A DNA stretch of 64,000 nucleotides from assembly GCA_030770535.1 (NCBI GenBank), contig JASVEC010000003.1:1240001-1304000 (forward strand), given 5' to 3'. The position numbers were made by a program, and so were the translations under genes. This DNA is from Batkoa obscura. Taxonomy: Eukaryota; Entomophthoromycota; Entomophthoromycetes; Entomophthorales; Batkoaceae. This document shows positions 34,105 through 45,813 of the stretch, piece by piece. The notes under the pieces were generated by a model. It was given only the letters and a program-made list of their open reading frames with translations, searched no databases and was not told the DNA's origin. How positions within the stretch are numbered: position 1 is the stretch's first letter; the number at the start of each line of letters is the position of its first letter.

Positions 34105-35924
34105 TGTTTATTGTAAATTTGAAATTGAGATGTGAAAAAATTAAGTTTATTTTTTTGGTTGTTTAAACTGAAAGAATGAGCGGGCGAGTTGAAATTATAA
34201 CAATTACAGAATAGAATTATATGATGGCAATGTATATATTTTAAAAAAAACAGATATAGCTTAATTAAAATTCAAAAGAGTAATACAAATAAAATATTAA
34301 TAAAAAGGAAAAGAATAGGCTATTGAGAATAGATTTGAGTGGGGAGAATCAAAGTTTGAATTTTACAATTTGGTTAAATTACTAATCCTTCTAAAAGAAG
34401 CATGAATTCATTTTACAGACCAAAAATGAGCTCATTTTTAATAGTGATATTACTAAATTTGGTAGGCTTGATATTTCTTTCATGCTTATCTTTTTTGATT
34501 TTATTTTTTTAGGGTAAACTTTAAGAATCGCTCGTTTTTTGTACACTGATTGATAAAATTACGAAGAAAAATGAAAGGCTCAATTGTTAAGTTTCAATTA
34601 ATGGAACAAATTAAAAGTTGATGAGTTTAAGAGCCGAAATATAATTGGTAGGTCTCATAATGCCTAGCATAGCTGTTAGTAAGATTTTTTTTAAACAATT
34701 ATGAGTTTAGCCTGACGAGATTAATGGAAACTTCGGAATTATTATTAAGAGAAATACTGAATCGATTTAGAAATAATTAAGCTATAATATGTTTATTTAA
34801 AGAGACCAAATTGATACACTAATTAAAGCGATAGTTGATTCTTATTATCAATTATTATAAATCAACAATATGTAAGAAATCAAACCCTTGTTCCATTCCT
34901 TGTGCTGTCGGGACAACCTAAAAAATATTGTTCTTTTTAAGCCAACCAAAAGGCTGACTGCGAATGGCATGTTTTTTGATTATAAATTTTTATCAATAAA
35001 ATTTTAATTTTAATATGATCAACTCATCAATAGCTTAATTTTTGCCATGGATTTTCATAGATTTTATTATTACAACTTAAAATTCTCCTTTTGGCTAGTT
35101 GTTTTTACATCTATTTAAGTTTAACTGTTCATTTAAGAATAAATTTTCAGACTAAATTTCACTAAAGTCTAAGGACTAGGCTTTTGAAAACAACCAAATA
35201 AATAGGAGCTGAAGAGCTTTCTCAAAAAACTGCATATTTGAGTGTTAAACAGCTATGTATGCTGCCTCTTTTTTATCAATTTTGTTAATATTTTCAAAAG
35301 GATTTGACCATTTGTAGTTTTGGTTTATTAAATGTTATAACATAAGAGAATAAGCTTTCATTCGTTTTTTAGTGGTAACTAGAAATTTATAAAGGATTTT
35401 ATCAGACATATGTAAGAGTTATATACCGGCTATATTTTATTTAATTATGCCGAATATTATAAATTGTATGGAGTTCAATACTCATTTTTTTAAATTGAAA
35501 TTTAACCCGATGATTTAAGATAAAATGGGTAAATTGATTTTGTTTTAAAAAAATTTGAACTTTGAAAAATATTAGAATATTATTTCTATTAAATTGATGA
35601 TTTATAATAGTTATTTAAAGGTATTTTCTTAATATACAAATCAAACAATTATTTTAGAAGTTGATGTATCTTTTAAATGATAAATATAGCAGTAGCTCAA
35701 GAATTATTTCAACACTTTAAAATTGTATTTTTTGTTTATTTTCTTACAGAAAATAAATTATTAGTTTATAATATTATTTAAACGATATAAAATAAAATAA
35801 ATTGTATCAATATTTATTTATATTTAAGTTTGGAAAAAAGTTTCTTTTAAAATATTAAAAATTATAACACTCTATTGAATTATATGATATTTATTTAATA
35901 ATCTTTTAATAAGTATTTTTATTT
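34105..35924. other. 1.8-kb AT-rich spacer, no gene seen
   Basis: No open frame, RNA gene or repeat could be supported. The first few hundred bases should hold the NIPA-like promoter. Confidence 0.45.
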
Positions 35925-36022
35925 GGGAATGTATTTTTTTGTTAAAGAACTTTACTAACAATCTTTCCGCTCAAATAGCGCTTAAAAAATGGAAAAAATG
36001 ATGAAACCAAAAAAACATCCTC
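35925..36022 (+). mobile_element. MITE family M, copy 7
   Basis: Forward copy. The flanks ATTT and ACTT are a duplication with one mismatch. Confidence 0.75.
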
Positions 36023-36047
36023 ACTTATTAATTTCAAAACCTTAAAT

Positions 36048-36145
36048 GGGGGTGTTTTTTTTGGTTTCATTATTTTTTCCATTTTTTAAACGCTATTTAA
36101 GTGGAAAAACTGCTAGAAAATTTTTTAACAAAAAAATACATCCCC
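36048..36145 (-). mobile_element. MITE family M, copy 8
   Basis: Reverse copy, only 25 bp from copy 7 and pointing the other way. AAAT is duplicated at 36044-36047 and 36146-36149. Confidence 0.85.
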
Positions 36146-36149
36146 AAAT

Positions 36150-36998
36150 AGCATTCTTAGGAATACATTAAGTTTATTATCTTTATTAGATAAAATAAAA
36201 TAAAATAAAATAAGCCCAAACTCACTATAGTTGCTAAATAAGATATTTAAATAGGTATATTGAATAGTTTAAATTAGGATATTGAAAGTAATATCTGGCA
36301 AAAAGACTTTAATAGAGTTGGGATTCTATACTTTTTCAACCTAAATTAACCATAATCATTCACCTCAACTCATTTTCATTTGAAATATTTGAATTGGCTC
36401 TTCGCTTTCTCCTCTAGCCCTCTACCTATGCCTTGTAACCTTTATTCGCTGTGATCGGATGTTAAACTAAGAAGAACATCATTACCAGCAAGTAATAGCT
36501 CAACTTTGGTCATACGCATCACCCTTAACAATCAATTACTATTTCCCTTTCTTGTCAGTTTTAGTTGGGTACTATTTATCAATCTAAGTGCTTGTTTGGG
36601 CATCAATTGCAAATTTTCTATCCTAGAAGTACAACTATGAGTAAGGATATTATGAGGAGGTATTAAGCAAGTGGGGTTAGGGAGTAGGATGGGCCATCTA
36701 AAGAAAAAAGTTTTACTATTCTAATCCAGAGTTTGTATACCGAGTGGGATTCAATTGACTCAATTTATAAGTAAGCTTTGGATTTATATTTTTATAGACT
36801 TTTTCACAAATTATGTGTTATTCAATTGTTTTTCTTTAACAAATAAAAGTCTTATATTAAACTATCAAATTATTTGAACCCATTATACCTTCTCTTAAAA
36901 CAATCTTCTTATAAACATAGTACCAACAGTTTAAGAGCTGAAGACTTAATTTAATATAATAAATATTATTGTATGTCTTTAATCTTTATTCACTATTT
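36150..36998. other. Spacer with an (AAAAT)n run, no gene seen
   Basis: A short AAAAT/AAATA repeat lies near 36189-36213. The part from about 36340 to 36720 is less AT-rich than its surroundings but has no convincing frame. Confidence 0.4.
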
Positions 36999-37093
36999 GG
37001 GGGTGTTTTGGCTTCATCACTCTTTCCATCTTTTAAGCGCTATTTAAGTGGAAAAATCGTTAGTAAAACTCTTAAACACAAAAATACATCCAC
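36999..37093 (-). mobile_element. MITE family M, copy 9
   Basis: Reverse copy; left flank ATTT, right flank ATAT (imperfect duplication). It ends about 210 bp beyond the 3' end of the secreted-protein relic. Confidence 0.75.
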
Positions 37094-37304
37094 ATATTAC
37101 TTTTATTTTGTTACGATTCATACTCATTAATATATTATTTTTTACTATCTTAAACTTTATAACTAAAACATTCTAATACTATTTTAAATTCAAATAAAAT
37201 GTAATAATAATAATAATATATAAAAACGGTTAATTATTAACAATATATAATAAACAATAAAGATACGATATTATAATTATTAAGTTGATAATTTTATCTC
37301 CTAT

Positions 37305-37553
37305 TTATTTACATCTTAATAACGGTGGGAAAAAATCACATCCATCATTGGCACAAGAATATATACTCATATCATTATTTGGAGAATAAACAAGGCCATT
37401 AGAGTTAGAAGCATTAGATACAACCTTAACACAGCCTACACTACAAGCAAGCTTTTGTTATTTTATATCAGTGGTGGGGAAATAAGACATTTTAGAAGTG
37501 AAAAACATAGCACTAACTAAGATTAAACTATAAATAATAATGTTGGACTGCGT
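37305..37553 (-). pseudogene. Relic of the small secreted cysteine-rich protein
   Basis: Alignable by eye to the 24566-24814 protein over its whole length: KMSYFPT, QKLACSVGC, NSNGL and SCANDGCD, ending RCK. It is broken by about two disabling changes, and several of the eight cysteines have changed. The upstream DNA (to about 37670) is also related to the promoter of the intact gene. It lies 768 bp downstream of paralogue D on the same strand, as the intact gene lies 747 bp downstream of paralogue C. Confidence 0.7.
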
Positions 37554-37868
37554 TTTCCAGAATGATGATAGTAATCTGATATATAAAATTAAACAAGTTG
37601 TTTATTCTTTCCATCAAAAAATTAACTTGTATTTATATTTATTTTCAGTCAATTTGGTTGAACCTTATAGTCAAAGAGTCATAATGATATCCATCGTTGA
37701 TTACTAACCCTTTGGTTTTTTATTTATATTAGTAACTATAGAAAAAATTTATAACAAGATGCACTTTCACAGTGATCGATTTTTTTTAACATAATGGAAA
37801 AGGAATTTTATTTTTGATTAATTGTATATTAACAGGAAACAACAAGAAAAAAGTAACAACAACTAAAG

Positions 37869-37882
37869 CGTATCCGGATACG
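37869..37882. promoter_or_regulatory. 14-bp perfect palindrome, possible regulator site
   Basis: CGTATCCGGATACG reads the same on both strands and stands out in AT-rich DNA about 320 bp upstream of the relic's start. Its CCGG core recalls paired CGG/CCG half-sites of fungal regulators. No second copy was noticed in the window. Confidence 0.3.
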
Positions 37883-38321
37883 GATAGAAATTGAGACAGT
37901 CAATGAATTAGCTTTTTATAAACAAAGAGGGATTTTAATAAAACAGATATGCTCTCATAAGGTTACAATTCTTGAAAACGCATTGCTTATTTTTGAAAAT
38001 TTAAAAAAGTATTGACGTTAAGTTCCTGTATATTTTTTTTGATAATTTCGCCTTGCCCAAAATCAAAAAAGATGTAGAAATCCAACCTTTGTAACACGAT
38101 ACCTCTGCTATTTTTTCCTTTCAAAAAAGCTATTGGAGCTTATGAAAAATCCTAACAATACTCAAATCGCCAACTCTAATAATTATTTGAATTCAACTTT
38201 ATTTTTAAACGAATTACTGAATATCATCATTCCATTTATCTATCAAAGATGTTTTATTTAAACATATTTAAATATTTCCAATAAATATACACTTCATCAA
38301 TCACATAGTTGTCTTCATTCC

Positions 38322-40226
38322 TTACTCAATAATACTATTAACAGTTATCAATAATGTTTCATCTATCAAATAATTGCCCAAATTCTCTTTAATAATGTTT
38401 GTTATTTTCTGAGGATCTATTCTTTCATCTTTTAACTTAGAATCGCAAGCAGTTTTCAAGAATCTTAATAATTTAAATACATAGCCTTTTGCTTCAATCA
38501 TAAATCTTTGCCCAAGCCCTTAACTTAAAAGCCATTCTTCTTCATTAATAAAAGACAAACAAACAAACACTACGTATATAAGAGAAGTATAATAGGAGGA
38601 TTTATCACTAATCCGAAACCCATCGTTGCTAGCAAACTCACATCCAGCACATGCATTCGCACCATGATTTTTACCATGAGTTTGTTGAATGTTGTTTTTT
38701 TCAATAATTAAAAAGAACTCCGTTATTGATTGAGCGGATCTATAAATAACCATAGCCTCATTGATAGGGGATTTTTTGGGTTTTGGGATAACTAGGACAG
38801 AGGGGTAATAAAGGTAGATCGTTACTAAATGAGCATAAGCGTTTAAGTGATATTTGAATACGTTGAATTTTTAATAATGTTGAATTGTTCCTTCACTTTC
38901 TACTCTTTTTAACTTTACCTTTTTCGCTGTTTCAAATAAGAATGAGTTGTACATTAACTGACCGGTTAAATTAGTCAATACAGTATTAAACTTTTCATTT
39001 GGTAACTGTAACTCAGAATGAGGTATTTCATGTAGCTTATTCAACCTTGAATATTCCAACTTAACCTTTTGAATATGTGATACAATCTGTGTGAATGACT
39101 CGGTGACTATTTTATCGCTATATATCTTTTCAAGCTTACTATTTGAAAAAACGCCTTTCATTTCAAGCCCAGGCGATGAATAAGTACCATTCGCCTGTAT
39201 ACTATCGGCAAAAGTTTTGGGTAAAGCGATTTCTGTTGGTTCAAATTTGATATTAAGGCTTGGCAAATTTGGAAATATAGTCAAAATAAAATAATAAACC
39301 AATGGTAGTGAGTCCCATAAATTCCTATTTCTTTCTCTCTTACATATATCTATTATATCTTTCATCTCTCCCTCCTTTTTATATTTCAAGCCGTTCTTAT
39401 CTTCCTCAACCATCTCTTCGACATTCCTGCCATACCCCAACATCTGCCCTATTCTTATGGCTGAACCGAAATATCTTATAGCTGTTAATGAGTCCGATCT
39501 ATGAGCTGAAATAAAATATATAAATAACATACCAACTACATTTTTAAAGGATGGGTTAGTATACACTTCCATCAAACCTTCTTTTGCTTTTCTTGAGTTA
39601 ACTTTATAAATCTGTTGTGTCAATGAAGCATTATCCGAGCCTGTGAAGTAGGCTAATAAATCTAGAAATGCATGAGAAGACATATCAGGGGACTTGTTAA
39701 TTAATAAAGCGTTGATTTCGCCGAGGGTAAACCATATATGATGTAAGTCAATATAGCTTAAATAAATAGTGATACTACTTTGTAAAAAAGTGCCATATTC
39801 TGTAGTTGGTTGTTTTAGTGAGGTTATAGGATTGATAACGTAGGTAAAGTGGGCATTATTGTTGATATTCTCTAACTCAAGCTTATATGAGTGTGTCAAT
39901 AGCTTAATGTAATTATAGTCTTTATATACTGATAAAGTATCATATTTTAGTTGAACTAATGTGTCGACACATCAAACTAAATACTCTGATCAATATTTAG
40001 TATTTGTTTTTAATTTTTTAAAGCCTTATCTACTGTGGTATACTGTCAAATGAATTAGGCTCGAGCTTTTTAAACGTTGTAAGCGTACAGTCATCATTTT
40101 TATACTACGTTCTAAAGCGCCTATACGGCACCGCTTTTTATCCATCTCACTGTGTACTTTTTCTGTGAATAGTCAATTATGCTGATTAGTGATACTGCTG
40201 AGTTTACTTTTTGATGGTGAGCTCAT
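38322..40226 (-). pseudogene. TF-like family paralogue D, pseudogene
   Basis: All three exons can be placed: 40226-40208 (19 nt), 40162-40034 (129 nt) and 39985-38322, with intact GT and AG sites and no frameshift. Three in-frame nonsense codons interrupt exon 3: TGA at 39974-39972 in place of the conserved Trp of YLAWC, TAA at 38873-38871, and TAA at 38522-38520 after EEEWLLS. Exon 2 reads VHSEMDKKRCRIGALERSI. Otherwise it keeps the family's middle region (FGSAIRIGQMLGYGR) and the CAGCEFAS pair. Few lesions and good splice sites suggest recent loss. Two tracts of exon 3 are identical or nearly so with paralogue E. Confidence 0.8.
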
Positions 40227-40448
40227 GATGAAGTTGGATTTTAAATAAATTAAAATGAGATGTTAAAATTTTTTAGGTTTATTTTTTAAGATGCATTATC
40301 AATTCATGCAATTTAAAAAGACGCCTATTAAACCTGATAAAAATCTGAGAATATGGGAATATATTTTTGTTAAAGAACTTAACTAACAATCTTTCCACTC
40401 AAATAGCGCTTAAAAATGAAAAAAGTGATGAAGCCAAAAAACACCCCC
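40205..40448. repeat. Duplicated promoter block, copy next to D
   Basis: 244 bp that match 42918-43160 with about two differences. It covers exon 1 of D, its upstream region and MITE copy 10. The corresponding block precedes paralogue E. Confidence 0.8.
40355..40448 (+). mobile_element. MITE family M, copy 10
   Basis: Forward copy (starting GGGAATAT) with ATAT on both sides (40351-40354, 40449-40452). It lies at the outer end of the duplicated promoter block. Confidence 0.85.
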
Positions 40449-41024
40449 ATATCTTATTTATTTCATTGTTTTTACTTTGCAACATAAAATCAAAAAAAAA
40501 CCTTTATCTAATATCAAAGACAACGCCTATATCGTGATATTAGGTAGAAATTCTTTACAAAAAACTAAAGAAAAAGTCCTTTTAAAAAATCCTATTAGCC
40601 CGTTTACTTATTTGGACGAACTTCTGCCCGTCCAAAACCTTGAGAGCCACCTAAGTTTTAGACAGGTACAGGTCGTCCATATATTAATTAAATTAATTAT
40701 TTTTAATTATTATAATTTTTTAAAAATTAGACCAAGAAATTTAGCATACACAGTTAGAGGTGTAACAGCTATCTAAAAAAACAAAATTGATTCAATGCTA
40801 TTACAAAAATTAGCCAATAAAGACAAAATTAAACCGATCAAATAATTGACTTTATGAAGTAAAATGTGAAATTAATTCATAATGAAAGAGGTGTTAATTC
40901 AACTTATTTTTATTATAATTAACTATAATTTGATTTGATTTGATTTGATTTTCAAAAATACTTTACTTTAATTTGATGTTTTTCTATTACATAAATAAAC
41001 TATTGAAATATATCAATCTCCCAT
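40449..41024. other. Spacer between paralogues E and D with an unassigned 99-codon frame
   Basis: A plus-strand frame (40477-40776) translates to MQHKIKKKPLSNIKDNAYI and onward, with no recognised motif. Inside it TTGGACG and CGTCCAA form a 7-bp inverted pair around 40609-40632. A (TTTGA)n run lies at about 40929-40951. Probably non-coding or a repeat fragment. Confidence 0.35.
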
Positions 41025-42939
41025 TTATCCAATAACATTATTGATAGATATCAAAAACATTTTATCCATCACGTAATTATTCAAATTAATTTTAATAAAC
41101 TCAATTGTACTCTCTGAATCACACCTTTCACTATTTAATTTAGAATTACAGCTAGTCTTCAATAATCTCAACAATTTGAGTACATAACCTTTAGCTTCAA
41201 CAATAATTTTTTTACCAATTCCTTGATTTATCAACCATTCTTCTTCACTAATAAAAGATAAACAAACATAAATTATATACATAATAGAATTGTAATAAGG
41301 TCCATCATATTTAAGATGAAACCCAGCGTTGGTAGCCATAGCACATCTAGCACAAGCAAAAGCACCACGATTTTTTCCATGTGTTTGTTGAATGTTATAT
41401 CGTTTCATTATTAAAAAAAATTCTGCTAATGATTCGACCGATTTGTATAAGATCATAGCCTCATTAATAAGGAATTTTTTGGGTTTTGGGATAACTAGGA
41501 CAGAGGGGTAATAAAGGTAGATCGTTACTAAATGAGCATAAGCGTTTAAGTGATATTTGAATACGTTAGATTGGTAATATTTTTGTATTCTTTTCATGTT
41601 TCCCACTTGATCGTCTGACCTCATTTTTCTCACTGTGCTAAATATGGATTTACTATACATCAATTGAGAAGTTAAATTGGTCAATACAGTATTAAACTTT
41701 CCATTTGGTAACTGTAACTCAGAATGAGGTATTTCATGTAGCTTATTCAACCTTGAATATTCCAACTTAACCTTTTGAATATGTGATACAATCTGTGTGA
41801 ATGACTCGGTGACTATTTTATCGCTATATATGTTTTCAAACTTATTATCTGAAAAAATGCTGTTTATCTTCAAATCAGTTGACGAATAGGAACTATTTGA
41901 TTGTATACTATTTTTGGCACTTTCTAATAAGTTGATTTCTACTGGTTTAAAGTTAACACTAAGACTTGGCATATTTGGAAACATCGTTAAAGATATATAA
42001 TAAAACAGCGATAATGAATCCCATAACTTTACAGCCCTTTTTCTTTCATTCAATTCAGTTTCAGCCTTTTTTACTTCTTTACCATACCAAAGCTTACTTT
42101 TATCTTCCTCAACCATCTCTTTTTCACTCTTATCATATCCCAGCAACTGTGCCATTCTTATAACTGAACTGAAATATCGTGTGTATGATACTAAATCTGA
42201 TTTATAAGCTGAAATAGATGCTAAAAAAAGCAAACCAACTACATTTTTAAAGGATGGATTTGCATATGCTTCCGTCAAGCATCCTTTTGCTTTTTTAAAG
42301 TTAATTTTGTAAACTTGCTTTGTAAGCGTACCATTATTCAAACCTGTAAAATAGGCCAGCAAAGCTAGGAAAGCATGAGAAGACATGTCAGGTTCAGTGT
42401 TGATTAATAGAGCATTGACTTCACTGGGGGTAAACCACATTTGATATATATCAATATATTTTAAATATATAGTAATACCAGTTTGTAAAAAAGTATCATA
42501 TCCTGTAGTTGGTTGTTTTAACAATGTAGTTGGCTTGATGTAATAGGTGACGACTTCTTGATCGTTGATACTTGTTAGTTCATGCTTATAAGCGTCTATT
42601 AGTAGCTCAATATAATCGTAGTCTTCGTAAACAGATGTTTTGTCGCGCTTTAACTGATTTAATATTTTGATACACCAAGCTAGATATTCTAATTAGTAGT
42701 TAGTAAGTTTTTTGTATATTTTTTATAAAGGTGTTTATTTACTGTGATAGAATGACAGCTGTGGTAAATTCAAGGCGCCTGGTTGTTGCAAGCTAGTTAT
42801 TGCCCTCTTTGTATTATATTCTAATTTGTCCACGCGACGCCGCCTCCGGTCCATTTCGCTACGTAATTGTGCTAGTTAAGAGGATTAATATACGTCAATT
42901 AAAGAGATAGTTGGGCCTACTTTTTGATGGTGAGCTCAT
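41025..42939 (-). CDS. Fungal-specific TF-like regulator without zinc cluster, paralogue E
   Basis: Exons 42939-42921 (19 nt, MSSPSK), 42871-42743 (129 nt) and 42688-41025, giving 603 residues. Exon 2 is the most basic of the family (LRSEMDRRRRRVDKLEYNTKR). Exon 3 starts KYLAWCIKILNQLKRDK and carries FSSVIRMAQLLGYDK, KLWDSLSLFYYIS, PSVLVIPKPKK and NRGAFACARCAMA. The first methionine of exon 3 is far downstream, so the start in exon 1 is needed. E lies head-to-tail behind pseudogene D, from which it differs in most of exon 3 except two conversion-like tracts. Confidence 0.75.
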
Positions 42940-43160
42940 GATGAAGTTGGATTTTAAATAAATTAAAATGAGATGTTAAAATTTTTTAGGTTTATTTTTT
43001 AAGATGCATTATCAATTCATGCAATTTAAAAAGACGCCTATTAAACCTGATAAAAATCTGAGAATATGGGAATATATTTTTGTTAAAGAACTTAACTAAC
43101 AATCTTTCCACTCAAATAGCGCTTAAAAATGAAAAAAGTGATGAAACCAAAAACACCCCC
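42918..43160. repeat. Duplicated promoter block, copy next to E
   Basis: 243 bp matching 40205-40448. The match stops exactly at the right terminus of the MITE (43160); beyond it the flanks differ (ACAATTT here, ATATCTT at D). Confidence 0.8.
43068..43160 (+). mobile_element. MITE family M, copy 11
   Basis: Forward copy nearly identical to copy 10. ATAT precedes it but ACAA follows, so it has lost its right-hand target duplication: it arrived with the block rather than by its own insertion. Confidence 0.8.
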
Positions 43161-44102
43161 ACAATTTGATTTTAATTTTTTCAGTTTTTCATAATTATAA
43201 ATTAAAGAATATTGGCAATTTGAAATAAAACAGTCACACATACTTTAGATAAAATGTACTCACATACTACTAGCGACTCATAACAAAAAGTTTATAAAGT
43301 ATAATCCATTATATTAAATAAAACATTAACATGCCAATTTCGAGTTAGCAATGCCTCTCTGAAAATTCAAAATTCATGAGCTTTGCTCTATTGCATTTGA
43401 CCAGATTACATAAACTACTTGCCCATTTGAGCTTGCATTCTATCATAATTAAATTGAAACACTTTTTAAATGACTAAAGTTGCGGCTGTTAAAGCTCTTT
43501 TTATGACTTTTTGCGGTAATTTTTATATAAAATTATTTGTATACCCAATTTATGTATAGTCAAACCCTATTTTTAGATTTAATATGTCATGTTTTTTTCT
43601 CTTAAATGAGCAGTCCCTTAGGTCTAAAGAACTACAGCTGCTGCAACAGCTGTAATGTTTTATTTTTTTTTAAAATTTAATTAATTTCTGTTTACTTAGC
43701 TATTGCTACTAGATTTCGTTTACAGTGACCATTATTTTTTAATAATTAGATTCCACTTTGTATTGCTAATTTTTTGCTACTTCGTGTTCTAGATTAATTC
43801 ATCAATACTATTATCTTTTTCTCAACTCTTGATCAGTTGTTGCATTAATTTCTATTATAATTTAACATACTCATTTTATTTTATTATACCAGTACTTATA
43901 TTAAATTATATTTTTATATACAAGTACTAGTGATAAACATTAAAGAGGCAGCATTTTACTTTAGCGATATGGTTAGTCTTGGTTTCTAATTAAGATAAAT
44001 GTTGTATTTTTTTCTTTGGACGAATATCTAATAATAAATGTCTACATTTAAGAAAAGTCTCTCCAACTAAAAATATTACTTTTGAAAAGTCCTCTTTCAT
44101 AT
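43161..44102. other. Spacer, no gene seen
   Basis: AT-rich. The only local structure noticed is ACAGCTG and CAGCTGT around a short loop at about 43633-43652. Confidence 0.4.
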
Positions 44103-44200
44103 AGGGATGTATTTTTTGTTTAAGAATTTTACTAATAATTTTTCTGCTCAAATAGTGCTTAAAAACTGGAAAAAGTAATGAAACCAAAAAGAACATCCTC
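44103..44200 (+). mobile_element. MITE family M, copy 12
   Basis: Forward copy whose first base has changed (AGGGATGT), with ATAT at both flanks (44099-44102, 44201-44204). Confidence 0.8.
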
Positions 44201-44642
44201 ATATATTTATTAGCAAGAACTTCGAAACCTGTTATGCTCATTTGAGATCTATTTGTTAAGAGACATACAAAATCTGAATGACTTCTACTTCTTATTGAAA
44301 GCGAATATAACTAAAGGAGTGGATTTATCAATTTAATATTGTAATTAAACTCCTTGAATTAAAAAAAATCAAATAAGCTATAAGGAAATAAAAGCTAAGT
44401 TTATATGATGACTACTTATTGATCTTTTCTAGTTATTTGATTACTAGTATAGAGGCGGTCTTTAGCCTGTTTTTATTATAAGTATTAAGATATTTTATTT
44501 AATCATGCTAGGTATCAAAATACAATAAGTTCTTTTGAAACGATATGAGAATGTAGTTTTCCACTCTTTATTTGACTAACCTATGAACTTTTTATACAAA
44601 TTCAGCAATTGAAATACTTAGACAAAAAGTACATTGAAATAT

Positions 44643-44742
44643 GGGGATGTATTTTTTTGTTCAAGAATTTTACTAACAATCTTTCTGCTCAAATAGCGCT
44701 TAAAAAATGGAAAAAATAATGAAGCTAAAAAAAAACACCCCC
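44643..44742 (+). mobile_element. MITE family M, copy 13
   Basis: Forward copy, close to the family consensus, with ATAT on both sides (44639-44642, 44743-44746). Confidence 0.85.
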
Positions 44743-45813
44743 ATATAAGCTGAGAGATACTAAGCTACTCGCTACTAAATTGTACCTTTTAAGTTAGAAA
44801 CTCTCCCCTGTTAATAGTTCGGTAGCTAAGTTTAATTTATGATGATTGAAGTATGCTAACTCGATTTCAAAGTATTAAGTTACATTAAAAATAACTAAAA
44901 TAAGTATATTATAAAATAAAAATCCATAATAATTGAATTTGATTATTTAATTTGGCTTTTTATTTATAAATCAATCTGTCATAATAATAGTGCTTTATTT
45001 TTACAAAATGATAATTTTCAGGGGTTCGAAGGAGCAATTCGAGATAGTTAAATGTACTTATTGAAGCTTGAGCGATGAAATGAATGTGTTAACTGGGTTT
45101 AAAAAAGGAACTTGCAGTGAGATTTTTCAAAGTACGGTAGAGGAATTTTATAGTTGTCTTATAGGAAGTAGAAATAACAAGATATATTTAATTTATAATT
45201 AATGTAATAAAAAAGAGTACAAAATTTTAAGTGTAAGCTTTCTAACTTAGACAAGTAGCTTTATTGAGAATAAAACAATACACTTAGCTGCATTAGTCTC
45301 ATAAGAAAAGCGTTGTGGTCTTGGTGAACAGTTGCTAACCTATCGGCGCTGATACAAATATCTTGATATCGCTTTACACAAAACGTTTATTTCTCAGTTA
45401 TAAAAATAGTAATATACAAAGAAATAGATGCAATCGTCACAGAGATAGTATCTGAAACTGAAATATTATGATGAAAATTTTTCATAAACTAGAATCAAAA
45501 ATAATGTAATTTTTTTTTGTGTTGTAATTAATCTATTAGAATATTTATAAAAAATTAAAAAAACTAATAATCATAGAATCAGCTTTATTTAGTGTTGTAT
45601 AAGCTAACATAAAAACAAAAATATTTAAACAATTTTTAAAGTATTTATACTTATAATAATTATATAGTTCAAAATGTTTTATCAAAAATCCAAATTAATG
45701 CTATTTTCAAGTATACTAAATATATTTTTTAAGTTTAACTTCCAAGAATAACCCTCTTTAACTTAATACTTATTTAAAAGTATATATATACCATTCAATA
45801 CATTAACCGCTAT
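44743..45813. other. Spacer, no gene seen
   Basis: 1.1 kb of AT-rich DNA downstream of paralogue F. Scanned for a relic of the secreted protein; none recognised. Confidence 0.4.

Noticed and set aside
43990-44241. 83-codon minus-strand frame
   Set aside because: Its middle is MITE copy 12; the rest has no motif.
45021-45040. GGTTCGAA as a tRNA T-arm
   Set aside because: No acceptor stem, D-arm or anticodon arm can be folded around it.
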